Shown here: piece after piece, positions 1-6,445 of the stretch
Numbering within the stretch: position 1 is the first letter of the stretch
Layout: the number at the start of each line of letters is the position of its first letter
Assembly: GCA_964579765.1 (NCBI GenBank)
Contig: CAZOIK010000160.1
Coordinates: forward strand, 1 to 13,831
DNA length: 13,831 nt
Direction of reading: 5' to 3'
DNA from: DATNBT01 sp964579765
Lineage (GTDB): Bacteria > Acidobacteriota > Vicinamibacteria > Vicinamibacterales > CAVVIG01
The notes under the pieces: model-generated
Database searches by the model: none
What the model saw: the letters and a program-made list of their open reading frames with translations, nothing else
What the model was told of the DNA's origin: nothing
Made by a program: the position numbers and the translations under genes

Positions 1-816
1 GTCATCGAGCCGCATGTCGGCGGCCGGTGCTACACGAGCGAGGCCGACGGCACCGTGTGCCACTGGGGCACGGTGCTCGCCTGGGATCCGCCCCGCCGCC
101 TCATGATCGCGTGGCACATCGCGCCCGATTTCCAGACCATCGCGCTCGATCCGGCGGTGTCGAGCGAAGTCGAGGTTCGCTTCACGGCCGAACCTGGCGG
201 GACGACGCGCGTCGATCTCGAACATCGTCACCTCGAGCGGCATGGGAAGGACTTCGAGGCCCTGCGCACCGCGCTCAGCGGCCCCGGCGGGTGGACGGGC
301 CTGCTGCAGATGTTCGGCCGCACGGCCAACGTGTACCACCCGTCGGTGGCGACCGCGGCGTTCATCCTCGCGATGAACGACAGCCTCGCGGATCGCGCGT
401 TCCTGGGCGTCAAACCCGAGCACCTGTGGACGCAGCCCACGCCGCAGACCAACTCGATGCTCTGGATCTACGGCCACATGGCCGTCGTCCGGGGGCGGCT
501 GCTGAACGCGCTCGGCGACGGCTACGACTCCGGCCTCGGCGACGTCTTCGGCCGCGGCGCGGCGCTCAAGGATCCGGCGGCGTATCCCTCGCGCGAGACG
601 ATCGTCGTCGCGTCGCGCAGCGTCAACGCGCGCCTCTTCGCGACGCTCGCGGCGCTCACCGACGCCGATCTCTCCCAGCCCGCGAAAGGCCCGATGCCGC
701 CGTCGGTGCAGACACTCGGCGATCAGATCGCGTTCATCGCCATGCACGACAGCTACCACGTCGGCCAGCTCGCGTACGTGCGCAAGGCGCTCGGCTATCC
801 GGGGGTCGTTGGGTAG
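1..816 (+). CDS. SRPBCC (AHSA1-like) / DinB fusion protein, 5' end missing
   Basis: The reading frame is open from base 1, so the start lies outside the window; 271 codons are visible. The first ~105 visible residues look like the C-terminal half of an SRPBCC/AHSA1 (Hsp90-ATPase-activator-like) domain: a W-D-P-P-R-R-L turn, then alternating strands such as VEVRFTAEP and TRVDLEHR, then a long C-terminal helix. From about residue 112 (AFILAMNDSL) the protein becomes a DinB-like four-helix bundle. Its candidate metal-binding histidines are in YGHMAVVRGRLL (codon at 475) and in MHDSYHVGQL (codons at 745 and 757). SRPBCC domains bind hydrophobic ligands and DinB proteins are metal-dependent, often thiol-linked enzymes; the substrate here is unknown. 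The gene stops at 814-816, convergent with the kinase operon. The domain calls are firm; the combined function is not. Confidence 0.8.
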   Translation, partial: VIEPHVGGRCYTSEADGTVCHWGTVLAWDPPRRLMIAWHIAPDFQTIALDPAVSSEVEVRFTAEPGGTTRVDLEHRHLERHGKDFEALRTALSGPGGWTGLLQMFGRTANVYHPSVATAAFILAMNDSLADRAFLGVKPEHLWTQPTPQTNSMLWIYGHMAVVRGRLLNALGDGYDSGLGDVFGRGAALKDPAAYPSRETIVVASRSVNARLFATLAALTDADLSQPAKGPMPPSVQTLGDQIAFIAMHDSYHVGQLAYVRKALGYPGVVG

Positions 817-821
817 GAGGG

Positions 822-864
822 GTTCCAGGGGTTCCGTCGCGCGAACCTCTGGAACCCCTGGAAC
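822..864. terminator. Strong hairpin between convergent genes
   Basis: GTTCCAGGGGTTCC (822-835) is exactly matched by its reverse complement GGAACCCCTGGAAC (851-864), giving a perfect 14-bp stem with a 15-nt loop. It starts six bases after the SRPBCC-DinB stop and ends three bases before the stop of the opposing kinase gene, which is where a bidirectional terminator would sit. There is no T-tract on either side, so intrinsic termination is an inference. It could instead be a dispersed palindromic element. Confidence 0.5.
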
Positions 865-866
865 GA

Positions 867-1613
867 CTACGGCTCGAGAAACGCCGCAACCTGGCGCCGC
901 AGTTCGTCCTGGATGTGGACGACCGACCGGCGCGCGTCTACGACGCGGAAGTGGAACTCGTCGGCCATCGAGCTGTACTCGCGCAGCAGCTTGTTCTGGT
1001 ACGCCCGGAAGCTGTCGTAGATGTCGTCGCCGTGCTTCAGGTCCATGCCCGATTCCCAGAAGTCCATCCCGCGCGACTCGAGGACGCGGCCGATCAGCGT
1101 CTCGACGTCGATCTTCAGGTAGAAGACCATGTGCGGGGCGATGGCGAACCCGTACAGCTTCCGCAGCCAGTCGCGATCGACGCCGCGCACGCCGGCGCGC
1201 GCCAGCGCGGTGAAGATGTAGCGGTCGGTCAGGACGACGAACCCGGCCTTCAGCGCCGGGATGATTTCCTTCTCCAGCCGATCGGCGAAGTCCGTCGCGT
1301 AGAGCAGCACGAACGTCAGCTTGTTGAGCGTGTTGCTCGACTTCGCGAGCTCGATCGTCGGCTGCATCAGCGGCGACCGCGTCCATCCGGTCTCGACGAC
1401 GCCGTAGCCCTTCACCTCGAGCCACGCGCGCAGCAGCTGAATCTGCTTGCTGCGGCCGACGCCGTCGGTGCCTTCGACGGCGATGAGCTTGCCGGGATAG
1501 CCGTTGATGGGCAGATAGGGGATGCCGCGCCCGTAGTAGCGTCCCGGCTGGATGACGCCGCTCGCGCCCTGGGCGTTGTGCTCGCCGCCGGCCGGCTGTT
1601 CAGGCTGACTCAC
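867..1613 (-). CDS. Thymidylate-kinase-like protein with altered P-loop (Lys to Arg)
   Basis: 248 residues. The P-loop NTPase fold of the thymidylate kinase family begins after an N-terminal extension of about 40 residues that the paralogue lacks. The Walker A loop reads GTDGVGRSKQ (48-57): the invariant lysine is Arg54, and the usual second Thr is Lys56. The DRY motif is kept (130-132, LTDRYIFTALARA), as are RGVDRDWLRKLY and a late ESGMDL. The family's dTMP-site signature (REPGGT type) is not visible. The GTG start at 1611-1613 has GGGAG about 7 nt upstream and overlaps the 3' end of the upstream paralogue by 14 bp, so translation is probably coupled. The name describes the fold; the substrate is unknown. 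It may be a weak kinase, a nucleotide-binding partner of the neighbour, or a subfamily that uses Arg in this loop. Confidence 0.8.
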   Translation of the reverse strand: MSQPEQPAGGEHNAQGASGVIQPGRYYGRGIPYLPINGYPGKLIAVEGTDGVGRSKQIQLLRAWLEVKGYGVVETGWTRSPLMQPTIELAKSSNTLNKLTFVLLYATDFADRLEKEIIPALKAGFVVLTDRYIFTALARAGVRGVDRDWLRKLYGFAIAPHMVFYLKIDVETLIGRVLESRGMDFWESGMDLKHGDDIYDSFRAYQNKLLREYSSMADEFHFRVVDARRSVVHIQDELRRQVAAFLEP

Positions 1614-2301
1614 TGGCGATCTCCCGCGCGGCGTCCACGTTCTCGATGTGCTTCGCGATCAGCTGCCGCACCATGCGCTGCTGTTCGGTGATGCTGCCGA
1701 CGGCATCGACGACGTCCAGGCCGAACTCGTCCACGATGCGGTCGTATTCGTTCAGCACCTTGCCCTGGAACAGGCGGAAGCTCTCGACCGGGTTCGCGCT
1801 CCAGCCGAGATCCATCCCGGCTTCGTAGAACTTCAGCTTCACGCGCCGCGCCATCAGCCGATCCACCGAGACGTCGATCGGCACCCGGAAGTAGAGCGAC
1901 ATATCGGGCTTCACCGCGAAGCTGTAGAGCTCGCGCACCCACTGCCGGTCCACGCCGCGCGTCACGTCGCGCGCGAACGCGGTGTACGCGTAGCGGTCGG
2001 CCAGGACGATCATGCCGGCCTTGAGCGGAGGGATGATCTTGTAGAGCAGGCGGTCGGCGAAGTCAGTGGCGTGCAGCAAGCTGAACGTCATCGGCGTGAG
2101 GGCGTTCTTTTTCTTGCCCGTTTTCGTCGCCGCCTTGACCAGCGCGGACGAGTTCCATTCGGTGACGAACACGCGGTGGCCTTCCGCCGTCAGCCATTTC
2201 GCCAGCAGCCCGAGCTGCGTCGTCTTCCCCGATCCGTCGATGCCCTCGACGACGAACAGCTTGCCCGGATACTCGTGCGGAGTCGTGAGAGTGTTCAGCA
2301 T
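1600..2301 (-). CDS. Thymidylate-kinase-like P-loop kinase (canonical Walker A)
   Basis: 233 residues, ATG start. After 13 residues comes KLFVVEGIDGSGKTTQL, a normal Walker A (20-28) of the thymidylate kinase family, followed by DRY at 102-104 (LADRYAYTAFARD). It aligns along its length with the downstream paralogue: FADRL..IIP.LKAG, RGVDR.W.R.LY.FA and E.GMDL are all shared, which points to duplication. Genuine dTMP kinases carry a REPGGT-type motif after the second strand. Here that region reads TEWNSSALVKAATKTGKKK, so dTMP as substrate should not be assumed. It lies between ppx and the paralogue on the same strand. The ppx reading frame runs 239 bp into its 5' end. No clear Shine-Dalgarno sequence precedes the ATG, so coupling to ppx translation is plausible. 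Confidence 0.85.
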   Translation of the reverse strand: MLNTLTTPHEYPGKLFVVEGIDGSGKTTQLGLLAKWLTAEGHRVFVTEWNSSALVKAATKTGKKKNALTPMTFSLLHATDFADRLLYKIIPPLKAGMIVLADRYAYTAFARDVTRGVDRQWVRELYSFAVKPDMSLYFRVPIDVSVDRLMARRVKLKFYEAGMDLGWSANPVESFRLFQGKVLNEYDRIVDEFGLDVVDAVGSITEQQRMVRQLIAKHIENVDAAREIASESA

Positions 2302-3856
2302 GAGAGGTCCCGCCCGGGACGGCGGCTGCGCTCACCTCGACGCGCAGCGGTTTGCCGATCAGGCGCTCGAATTCGGCCGCGTGCCGCGTCGCCGCCCAGA
2401 GCTCCAGTTCCGCGTCGCCCGCCGCGCGCAGCTGCAGCAGCGCGTCGTCGCCGCGATCGTGCAGGTCGAGGCCGGAGACCGGCTGCGAGTGGCTGCGGTC
2501 GAGGCTTTCGGCGAGCCGCTGGATCGCGGCGAGCGTCCGGATGGTGCGGCGCCGCTTGCGCCTCAAGTCGCCGTAGTGCTCGTGCTGCCGCTTGGGCGCC
2601 GCCTGCCGATGATACCGCGCGATGAGGCCGATGATCTCGATCTCCTCGGGCTCGAAGCCGCGCAGGTCGCCGTTGGTGATGAGGTAATAGGAGTGCTTGT
2701 GGTGCCGCTCGTAGCTGATATGCACGCCGACGTCGTGCAGCAGCGCCGCGAACTCGAGCCACTCGCGCTCCCGATCGGTGAGCCCGTGGACGGCGCGCGT
2801 CTGGTCGAAGAGCTGCGTCGCGAGCCGCGCGACCTGCTGCGCGTGCTCGGGCCAGTAGTTGCACCGCTCGGCCAGCTCGAAGACGCTGCGCCGCCGGACG
2901 TCGGGATAGCGATCGGCCTGCGCGATCTCCTTCCGGTGGCGCGCGACGTAGTCGAGGATCAGGCCCTCGCGCAGCGACAGGTCGCAGAGCGTGACGTCGC
3001 TCGCCCCGAGCTTGCGCACGATCGCGTCGAGCAGGATGCTGCCGGCCACGGCGAGGTCGGCGCGGCGCGGCTCGAGGCCCGGCACGCGCAGCCGCTCCTG
3101 CAGGTCGCGCGCGACGAGCTGTTTGCGCGTGCGCCGGATCTGCTTGGCCGTCACGCGGCGGTTGCGCAGCGATCCCGGCGGCGATCCGCCCTCGGCCAGC
3201 GCGACGCCGCCGAGGCTCTGAATGGTGCCCGACGTGCCGACGACGCGATCGAAGCCGCGCCGGACGATCTGCCCGAGATACTTGCCGAGCTCCGCGTCGA
3301 TGTGGCGCGTCAGCCGGCGTGCGTCGCGCGGCGCGAGCGGATCGGTCTTCACGAAGCGCTCGGTCAAGCGGATGACGCCGAGCTTGAAGCTCCGGCCCTC
3401 GTCCATCGTCGATCCGGCGCCGTGCGTGATCTCGACGCTGCCGCCGCCGATGTCCACGACGACGACGGCGTCGCTGGTGATGCCGACGCCGTACACCGCG
3501 GCCTGGTGGATGAGCCGCGCTTCCTCGGTGCCCGAGATCACGCGCGCGCGGATGCCGGTTTTCTCGGCGATGGCTTTCAGGAAGTCGCTGCCGTTGGTCG
3601 CCTCGCGCGTCGCGCTGGTGGCGACGGCGATGATCTCGTCCACGCCGTGGCTGTCGGCGAGGCGCCGGAATTTCGACATCACCTGCAGCGCCGCGTGCAC
3701 CGCCTCGGGCGTGAGCGCGCGCCCGTCGAGGCCGCCCGCGCCGAGGCGCACCATTTCCTTCTCGCGATCGATCACCTCGAACGACAGATCGCCGCGCACG
3801 CGCACGACGATCATGTGGAGCGAGTTGGTGCCGATGTCGATGGCGGCGAGACGCAT
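2063..3856 (-). CDS. ppx: Ppx/GppA family exopolyphosphatase with C-terminal HD-like domain
   Basis: Hydrolyses terminal phosphates of polyphosphate and/or the pentaphosphate of pppGpp; cytoplasmic. The actin-like ASKHA fold shows AIDIGTNSLHMIVV (5-18), SATREATNG (81-89), SGTEEARL with the likely catalytic Glu (108-115), VVVVDIGGGSVEIT (131-144) and VVGTSGTIQSLGG (206-217). An HD-like region follows from about 320, with LLHDVG (H374-D375) and HHKHSYYLI. The recognisable protein ends near residue 508 (GKPLRVEV), close to the usual ~500-residue family length. The frame then continues for 89 low-complexity residues to a stop at 2063, mostly on top of the 5' part of the next gene in another frame. 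In the shifted frame a TGA lies at 2334-2332, exactly after the conserved end. The real C-terminus is therefore doubtful: frameshift or read-on tail. Confidence 0.92.
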   Translation of the reverse strand: MRLAAIDIGTNSLHMIVVRVRGDLSFEVIDREKEMVRLGAGGLDGRALTPEAVHAALQVMSKFRRLADSHGVDEIIAVATSATREATNGSDFLKAIAEKTGIRARVISGTEEARLIHQAAVYGVGITSDAVVVVDIGGGSVEITHGAGSTMDEGRSFKLGVIRLTERFVKTDPLAPRDARRLTRHIDAELGKYLGQIVRRGFDRVVGTSGTIQSLGGVALAEGGSPPGSLRNRRVTAKQIRRTRKQLVARDLQERLRVPGLEPRRADLAVAGSILLDAIVRKLGASDVTLCDLSLREGLILDYVARHRKEIAQADRYPDVRRRSVFELAERCNYWPEHAQQVARLATQLFDQTRAVHGLTDREREWLEFAALLHDVGVHISYERHHKHSYYLITNGDLRGFEPEEIEIIGLIARYHRQAAPKRQHEHYGDLRRKRRRTIRTLAAIQRLAESLDRSHSQPVSGLDLHDRGDDALLQLRAAGDAELELWAATRHAAEFERLIGKPLRVEVSAAAVPGGTSHAEHSHDSARVSGQAVRRRGHRRIGEDDAARAAGEMADGGRPPRVRHRMELVRAGQGGDENGQEKERPHADDVQLAARH

Positions 3857-3912
3857 GCTCGGCTTTTACTATAATGTGCGGATGGGACGCCGGACGGCGG
3901 CCCATCTATACC
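3857..3912. promoter_or_regulatory. Divergent promoter region, ppx / CHAD gene
   Basis: This 56-bp spacer contains the most AT-rich stretch around here (3863-3875). On the plus strand it holds a consensus -10, TATAAT (3870-3875). On the minus strand the same bases give TATAGT, ending 11 nt before the ppx ATG, so the ppx transcript would have almost no leader. No convincing -35 is seen in either direction. With the plus-strand -10 here, transcription would start near 3882, which favours the ATG at 3913 for the CHAD gene over the ATG at 3874 inside the -10. Confidence 0.5.
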
Positions 3913-4806
3913 ATGTCCGCGTCACGTCGGCGCTACGACCTTCTGCAGAAGCGGCTCGAGCAGTTTACACGGATGTTACACGAGCTCGGTGAGGGCGAGG
4001 TGCGCGCGCTCCACCGCACGCGGGTGGCGTCGCGGCGCCTGCGCGAAATCCTTCCCGTGCTGCAGCTGAAGGGCGAGCTCGCCGATCGGCTCGGCCGCCG
4101 CCTCAAGAAAGTGACCGAACGGCTCGGCGCCGTGCGCGAGCTCGACGTGCTCGGCGCGCTCGTCGCGGAGCTCGAGCGGTCGGGCCAGCACGATCCCGGC
4201 GTCCTGCGCCGGCTGTCGGCGGTGCTCGCCGACGAGCGGACGCGCGCGCGCGAGCGCCTCTACGCCAAGCTGCCGCGCCGCGAGCTCGATCGCATCGCGC
4301 GCAAGCTCGATCGCATCGGCACGCACCTGCGCGGCCATAAGCCGTCGCGCGGCTGGCAGTGGGCCGTGGACGCGCGCGTCACCAGCCGCGCCGGCACGCT
4401 CCTCCGCGCGCTCGACGACGCGGGCGCGATCTACCTGCCCGAGCGGCTGCACCACGTGCGCATCGCGCTCAAGAAGCTGCGCTACGCGATCGAGATCGCC
4501 GGCGAAGCCGACGGCGTGAAGCCGATCGGCGACCTCAAGACGCTCAAGCGCGCGCAGGACGTGCTCGGACGCCTGCACGACGTGCAGGTGCTGATCGACC
4601 GCATCCGGCAGCTGCAGCCGTCGCTCGCGCCGCCCGACGTGATCCTGTGGCGCAAGATCGACGTGCTCACCGCGTCGCTCGAGAACGACTGCCGGCGGCT
4701 GCACGCGAAGTTCCTGCACCAGCAGAGCGGCATCCGCGCGCTGAGCGAGCGCGTGGCGCGCGCCGGCGGACGGGCGGCGCCCGAGCGCCGCGCGGTGGCG
4801 AGCTAG
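3913..4806 (+). CDS. CHAD domain-containing protein
   Basis: 297 residues, almost entirely helical and rich in Arg and Lys. CHAD domains (conserved histidine alpha-helical domain) bind inorganic polyphosphate through conserved basic residues and histidines. Both half-repeats are visible: ALHRTRVASRRLREILPVLQ near the N-terminus, and LHHVRIALKKLRYAIEIAGEADG followed by LGRLHDVQVLIDRI in the second half. The frame is open from an ATG at 3874, but that codon lies in the -10 hexamer, so the ATG at 3913 (MSASRRRYDLLQ) is preferred. The gene is divergent from ppx and its stop overlaps the sixA start by one base. A polyphosphate-binding protein beside an exopolyphosphatase suggests a shared role in polyphosphate turnover; that link is inference. 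Confidence 0.9.
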   Translation: MSASRRRYDLLQKRLEQFTRMLHELGEGEVRALHRTRVASRRLREILPVLQLKGELADRLGRRLKKVTERLGAVRELDVLGALVAELERSGQHDPGVLRRLSAVLADERTRARERLYAKLPRRELDRIARKLDRIGTHLRGHKPSRGWQWAVDARVTSRAGTLLRALDDAGAIYLPERLHHVRIALKKLRYAIEIAGEADGVKPIGDLKTLKRAQDVLGRLHDVQVLIDRIRQLQPSLAPPDVILWRKIDVLTASLENDCRRLHAKFLHQQSGIRALSERVARAGGRAAPERRAVAS

Positions 4807-5312
4807 TGGCGTCCGCGTACGAGCTCTACGTGATCCGGCACGGGCTCTCGGAGGAGCGCGGCGAGGCGTGGCCCGACGACACGAAGCGCCCGCTGACCGA
4901 CGACGGCGTCACGCGGCTCCGCAAGGCCGCGCGCGCGCTGGTGCGGCTCGGCGTCTCCTTCGACGTCGTCCTCACGAGCCCGCTCGTGCGCTCGCGGCAG
5001 ACCGCCGAGATCGTCGCCGCCGCGTGCTCGCCGCATCCGGCGCTCGTCAACGTCGATGCGCTGGCGCCGGACGGGTCGATCGCGGCGGCCGTCGCGGAGC
5101 TCGAGAAATACTCGCGCAAGAACCGCATCGCGCTCGTCGGCCACGAGCCCGGCATCGGCGAGCTCGCCGCGCGCCTGGCCGGCCTGCGCCAGCCGCTCGA
5201 GTTGAAGAAGGGCGCCATCTGCCGCGTTGACGTGGACACGCTGCCGCCGAAAGGCCCCGGCATGCTGCGCTGGTTCCTGACGCCGAAGATTCTCCGAAAC
5301 GTCAAGAAGTAG
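4806..5312 (+). CDS. sixA: SixA-type phosphohistidine phosphatase (histidine phosphatase superfamily)
   Basis: 168 residues, the size of short SixA proteins. The RHG catalytic motif is at 11-13 (LYVIRHGLSEERG), with His12 the residue phosphorylated during catalysis. TSPLVRSRQTAEIV (57-70) is typical of SixA, and the second catalytic histidine is His113 in ALVGHEPGIGELAARLAG. LELKKGAICRVDVD follows, as in SixA. SixA removes phosphate from phosphohistidine in phosphorelay HPt domains or the nitrogen PTS in E. coli; the target here is unknown. The start is the GTG in TAGTG, sharing one base with the CHAD stop, so the two genes are translationally coupled. SixA and CHAD proteins are known to occur together in bacterial operons. 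Confidence 0.88.
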   Translation: MASAYELYVIRHGLSEERGEAWPDDTKRPLTDDGVTRLRKAARALVRLGVSFDVVLTSPLVRSRQTAEIVAAACSPHPALVNVDALAPDGSIAAAVAELEKYSRKNRIALVGHEPGIGELAARLAGLRQPLELKKGAICRVDVDTLPPKGPGMLRWFLTPKILRNVKK

Positions 5313-5354
5313 TGCAGACCTGCAGGTCGGCCGCCTGCACGACACGGTGTCTCG
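5313..5354. terminator. Possible hairpin between convergent sixA and response regulator genes
   Basis: The 42-bp gap holds a perfect 12-bp palindrome GACCTGCAGGTC (5317-5328) and an alternative stem TGCAGG (5321-5326) with CCTGCA (5334-5339). There is no T-tract. The position between two convergent stop codons is the main reason to call it a terminator; the structure alone is weak. Confidence 0.25.
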
Positions 5355-6044
5355 TCAATCCACGAATCGATAGCCCAGGCCGATGACCGTCTCGATGTGG
5401 CGCGAGGCTTCGCCGAGCTTGCTGCGCAGCCGGCCGACGTGGACGTCCACCGACCGCGTTTCGACCGATCGGTCGTAGCCCCACACGCGCTCGAGCAGCC
5501 GGTCGCGCGACACGACGCGGTTCTTGTTCTGCACCAGATACCGGAGCAGTTCGAACTCGCGCCGTGTCAGACGAATCGTGCCGCCGTCCACCGTCACCGA
5601 GACGGCCTCGAAGTCGGCGACCAGGCGGTCGCCGCGATACGCGAGCGTCGGACGGTCGTCCTTCGCCGCGCTCCGCCGGAGCACCGCGCGCACGCGCGCG
5701 TTGAGCTCGCGCAGGCTGAAGGGCTTGGTCACGTAGTCGTCGGCGCCCAGCTCGAGCCCCGTGACGCGGTCGTCCTCGGTCGTGCGCGCCGTCAGCATGA
5801 TGATCGGCACGTGCCGCGCGTCGGCGCGCGATCGCAGGATGCGGCAGACCTCGACGCCGCTCACGACCGGCAGGTTGAGATCGAGGATGAGCAGATCGGG
5901 CGGCTCTTCCGACACCGCCTTGAGCGCCGCGTCGCCGCTGCCGACGATCTGGGCTTCGAGATCGCCCGTGCGTTCGAGCGAGTGTTTGATCAGACGCGCG
6001 ATGTCGTGTTCGTCCTCGACGACGAGCACTTTCTGCCGGGCCAT
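5355..6044 (-). CDS. PhoB/OmpR-family response regulator
   Basis: 229 residues, a typical length. The receiver domain (~3-120) has the acidic pair E10-D11, phospho-acceptor Asp55 in LLILDLNLP, the switch Thr85 in IIMLTAR and Lys106 in DDYVTKPFS. A winged-helix DNA-binding domain follows (~130-229): LTRREFELLRYLVQNKNRVVSRDRLLERVWGY, then RSVDVHVGRLRSKLG and ETVIGLGYRFVD. It activates or represses promoters when phosphorylated by a histidine kinase, and no kinase gene is adjacent. The sequence resembles the PhoB/PhoP/RegX3 branch, and pst and polyphosphate genes are nearby, so phosphate control is plausible but cannot be proved from this window. The ATG at 6044 lacks a Shine-Dalgarno and is preceded by a -10-like TACTTT. 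Confidence 0.9.
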   Translation of the reverse strand: MARQKVLVVEDEHDIARLIKHSLERTGDLEAQIVGSGDAALKAVSEEPPDLLILDLNLPVVSGVEVCRILRSRADARHVPIIMLTARTTEDDRVTGLELGADDYVTKPFSLRELNARVRAVLRRSAAKDDRPTLAYRGDRLVADFEAVSVTVDGGTIRLTRREFELLRYLVQNKNRVVSRDRLLERVWGYDRSVETRSVDVHVGRLRSKLGEASRHIETVIGLGYRFVD

Positions 6045-6110
6045 GTGACATCGGCAAAGTACTGAGCCAGCGTTTCCGGCCGGTATCGGGGCTGTTAATT
6101 GTGGCGAAAT
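6045..6110 (-). promoter_or_regulatory. Upstream region of the response regulator gene
   Basis: Reading toward the regulator, a -10-like TACTTT (6061-6056) ends 11 nt before the ATG, implying a very short leader. No good -35 is seen. Further upstream is the AT-rich motif AATTAACAGCCCCG (6100-6087). The same 14 bases occur, in the same orientation relative to the gene, before the glycosyltransferase at 9160-9173. Confidence 0.35.
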
Positions 6111-6134
6111 ACGGATGTGTCGCCCCGCCGCCTG

Positions 6135-6367
6135 TCAGACCATGCCTTGCTTGACCGCGAAGCGCACCAGTTCGGCCGTGTTCGAGATCTTCAGGCGGCG
6201 CATCACGCGGACGCGCCTTGCCGGAGCGCCTCGGCGGCCAGCCTCGCGTCGGTCCACATCGTCAGGACGACGACGCGCGTGTCGGGTGAGCACCGCTTGA
6301 GCGCGTCGAGTTGCGCCAGCCCCAGCGCCGGATCGAGCGACAGCCCGGTGACGGCCAGCTCGGGACG
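6135..6367 (-). pseudogene. Remnant of a NarL/FixJ (LuxR-type) response regulator
   Basis: Two pieces of one protein family lie end to end in different frames. Piece A (6367-6206) encodes RPELAVTGLSLDPALGLAQL... and ends VVVLTMWTDARLAAEALRQGAS, the second half of a receiver domain. The Asp expected after AVT is Gly. A stop follows at 6205-6203. Piece B (from about 6215 to 6135) ends MRRLKISNTAELVRFAVKQGMV, the classic C-terminus of a LuxR-type helix-turn-helix. The end of the receiver, the linker and most of the HTH (roughly 80-90 codons in an intact NarL-type protein) are missing between them, and the N-terminal ~45 residues are gone too. This is a decayed gene, not a short functional one. 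Confidence 0.8.
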
Positions 6368-6419
6368 CTTTGGCGGATGCGGCGCCCGGCTTGCGGGTTC
6401 CCCGCAGCGACGCCGGAAG

Positions 6420-6439
6420 TAGAATGCGCCGATGGGAGG
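6420..6439 (+). promoter_or_regulatory. -10 box and ribosome binding site of the PQQ dehydrogenase gene
   Basis: TAGAAT (6420-6425) is a good -10 hexamer and GGGAGG (6434-6439) is a strong Shine-Dalgarno, six bases before the ATG at 6446. No clear -35 is present at 17 bp. This is one of the few genes in the window with a strong ribosome binding site, and it decides the start: the frame is open from 6311, but the upstream part runs antisense to the response regulator remnant. Confidence 0.55.
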
Positions 6440-6445
6440 CCGGCA

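Noticed and set aside
2066..3874. Long plus-strand open frames antisense to ppx
   Set aside because: Composition artefact of GC-rich DNA; no recognisable domain, while the minus strand encodes all Ppx motifs.
3874..3876. Upstream ATG for the CHAD gene
   Set aside because: It overlaps the TATAAT box and would add 13 non-conserved residues; the ATG at 3913 fits the promoter and domain start better.
3963..3980. Two TTACAC boxes 11 bp apart, resembling a Pho box
   Set aside because: They lie inside the CHAD coding region downstream of its start (Q-F-T-R-M-L-H codons) and are explained by coding sequence; no promoter is near in the right direction.
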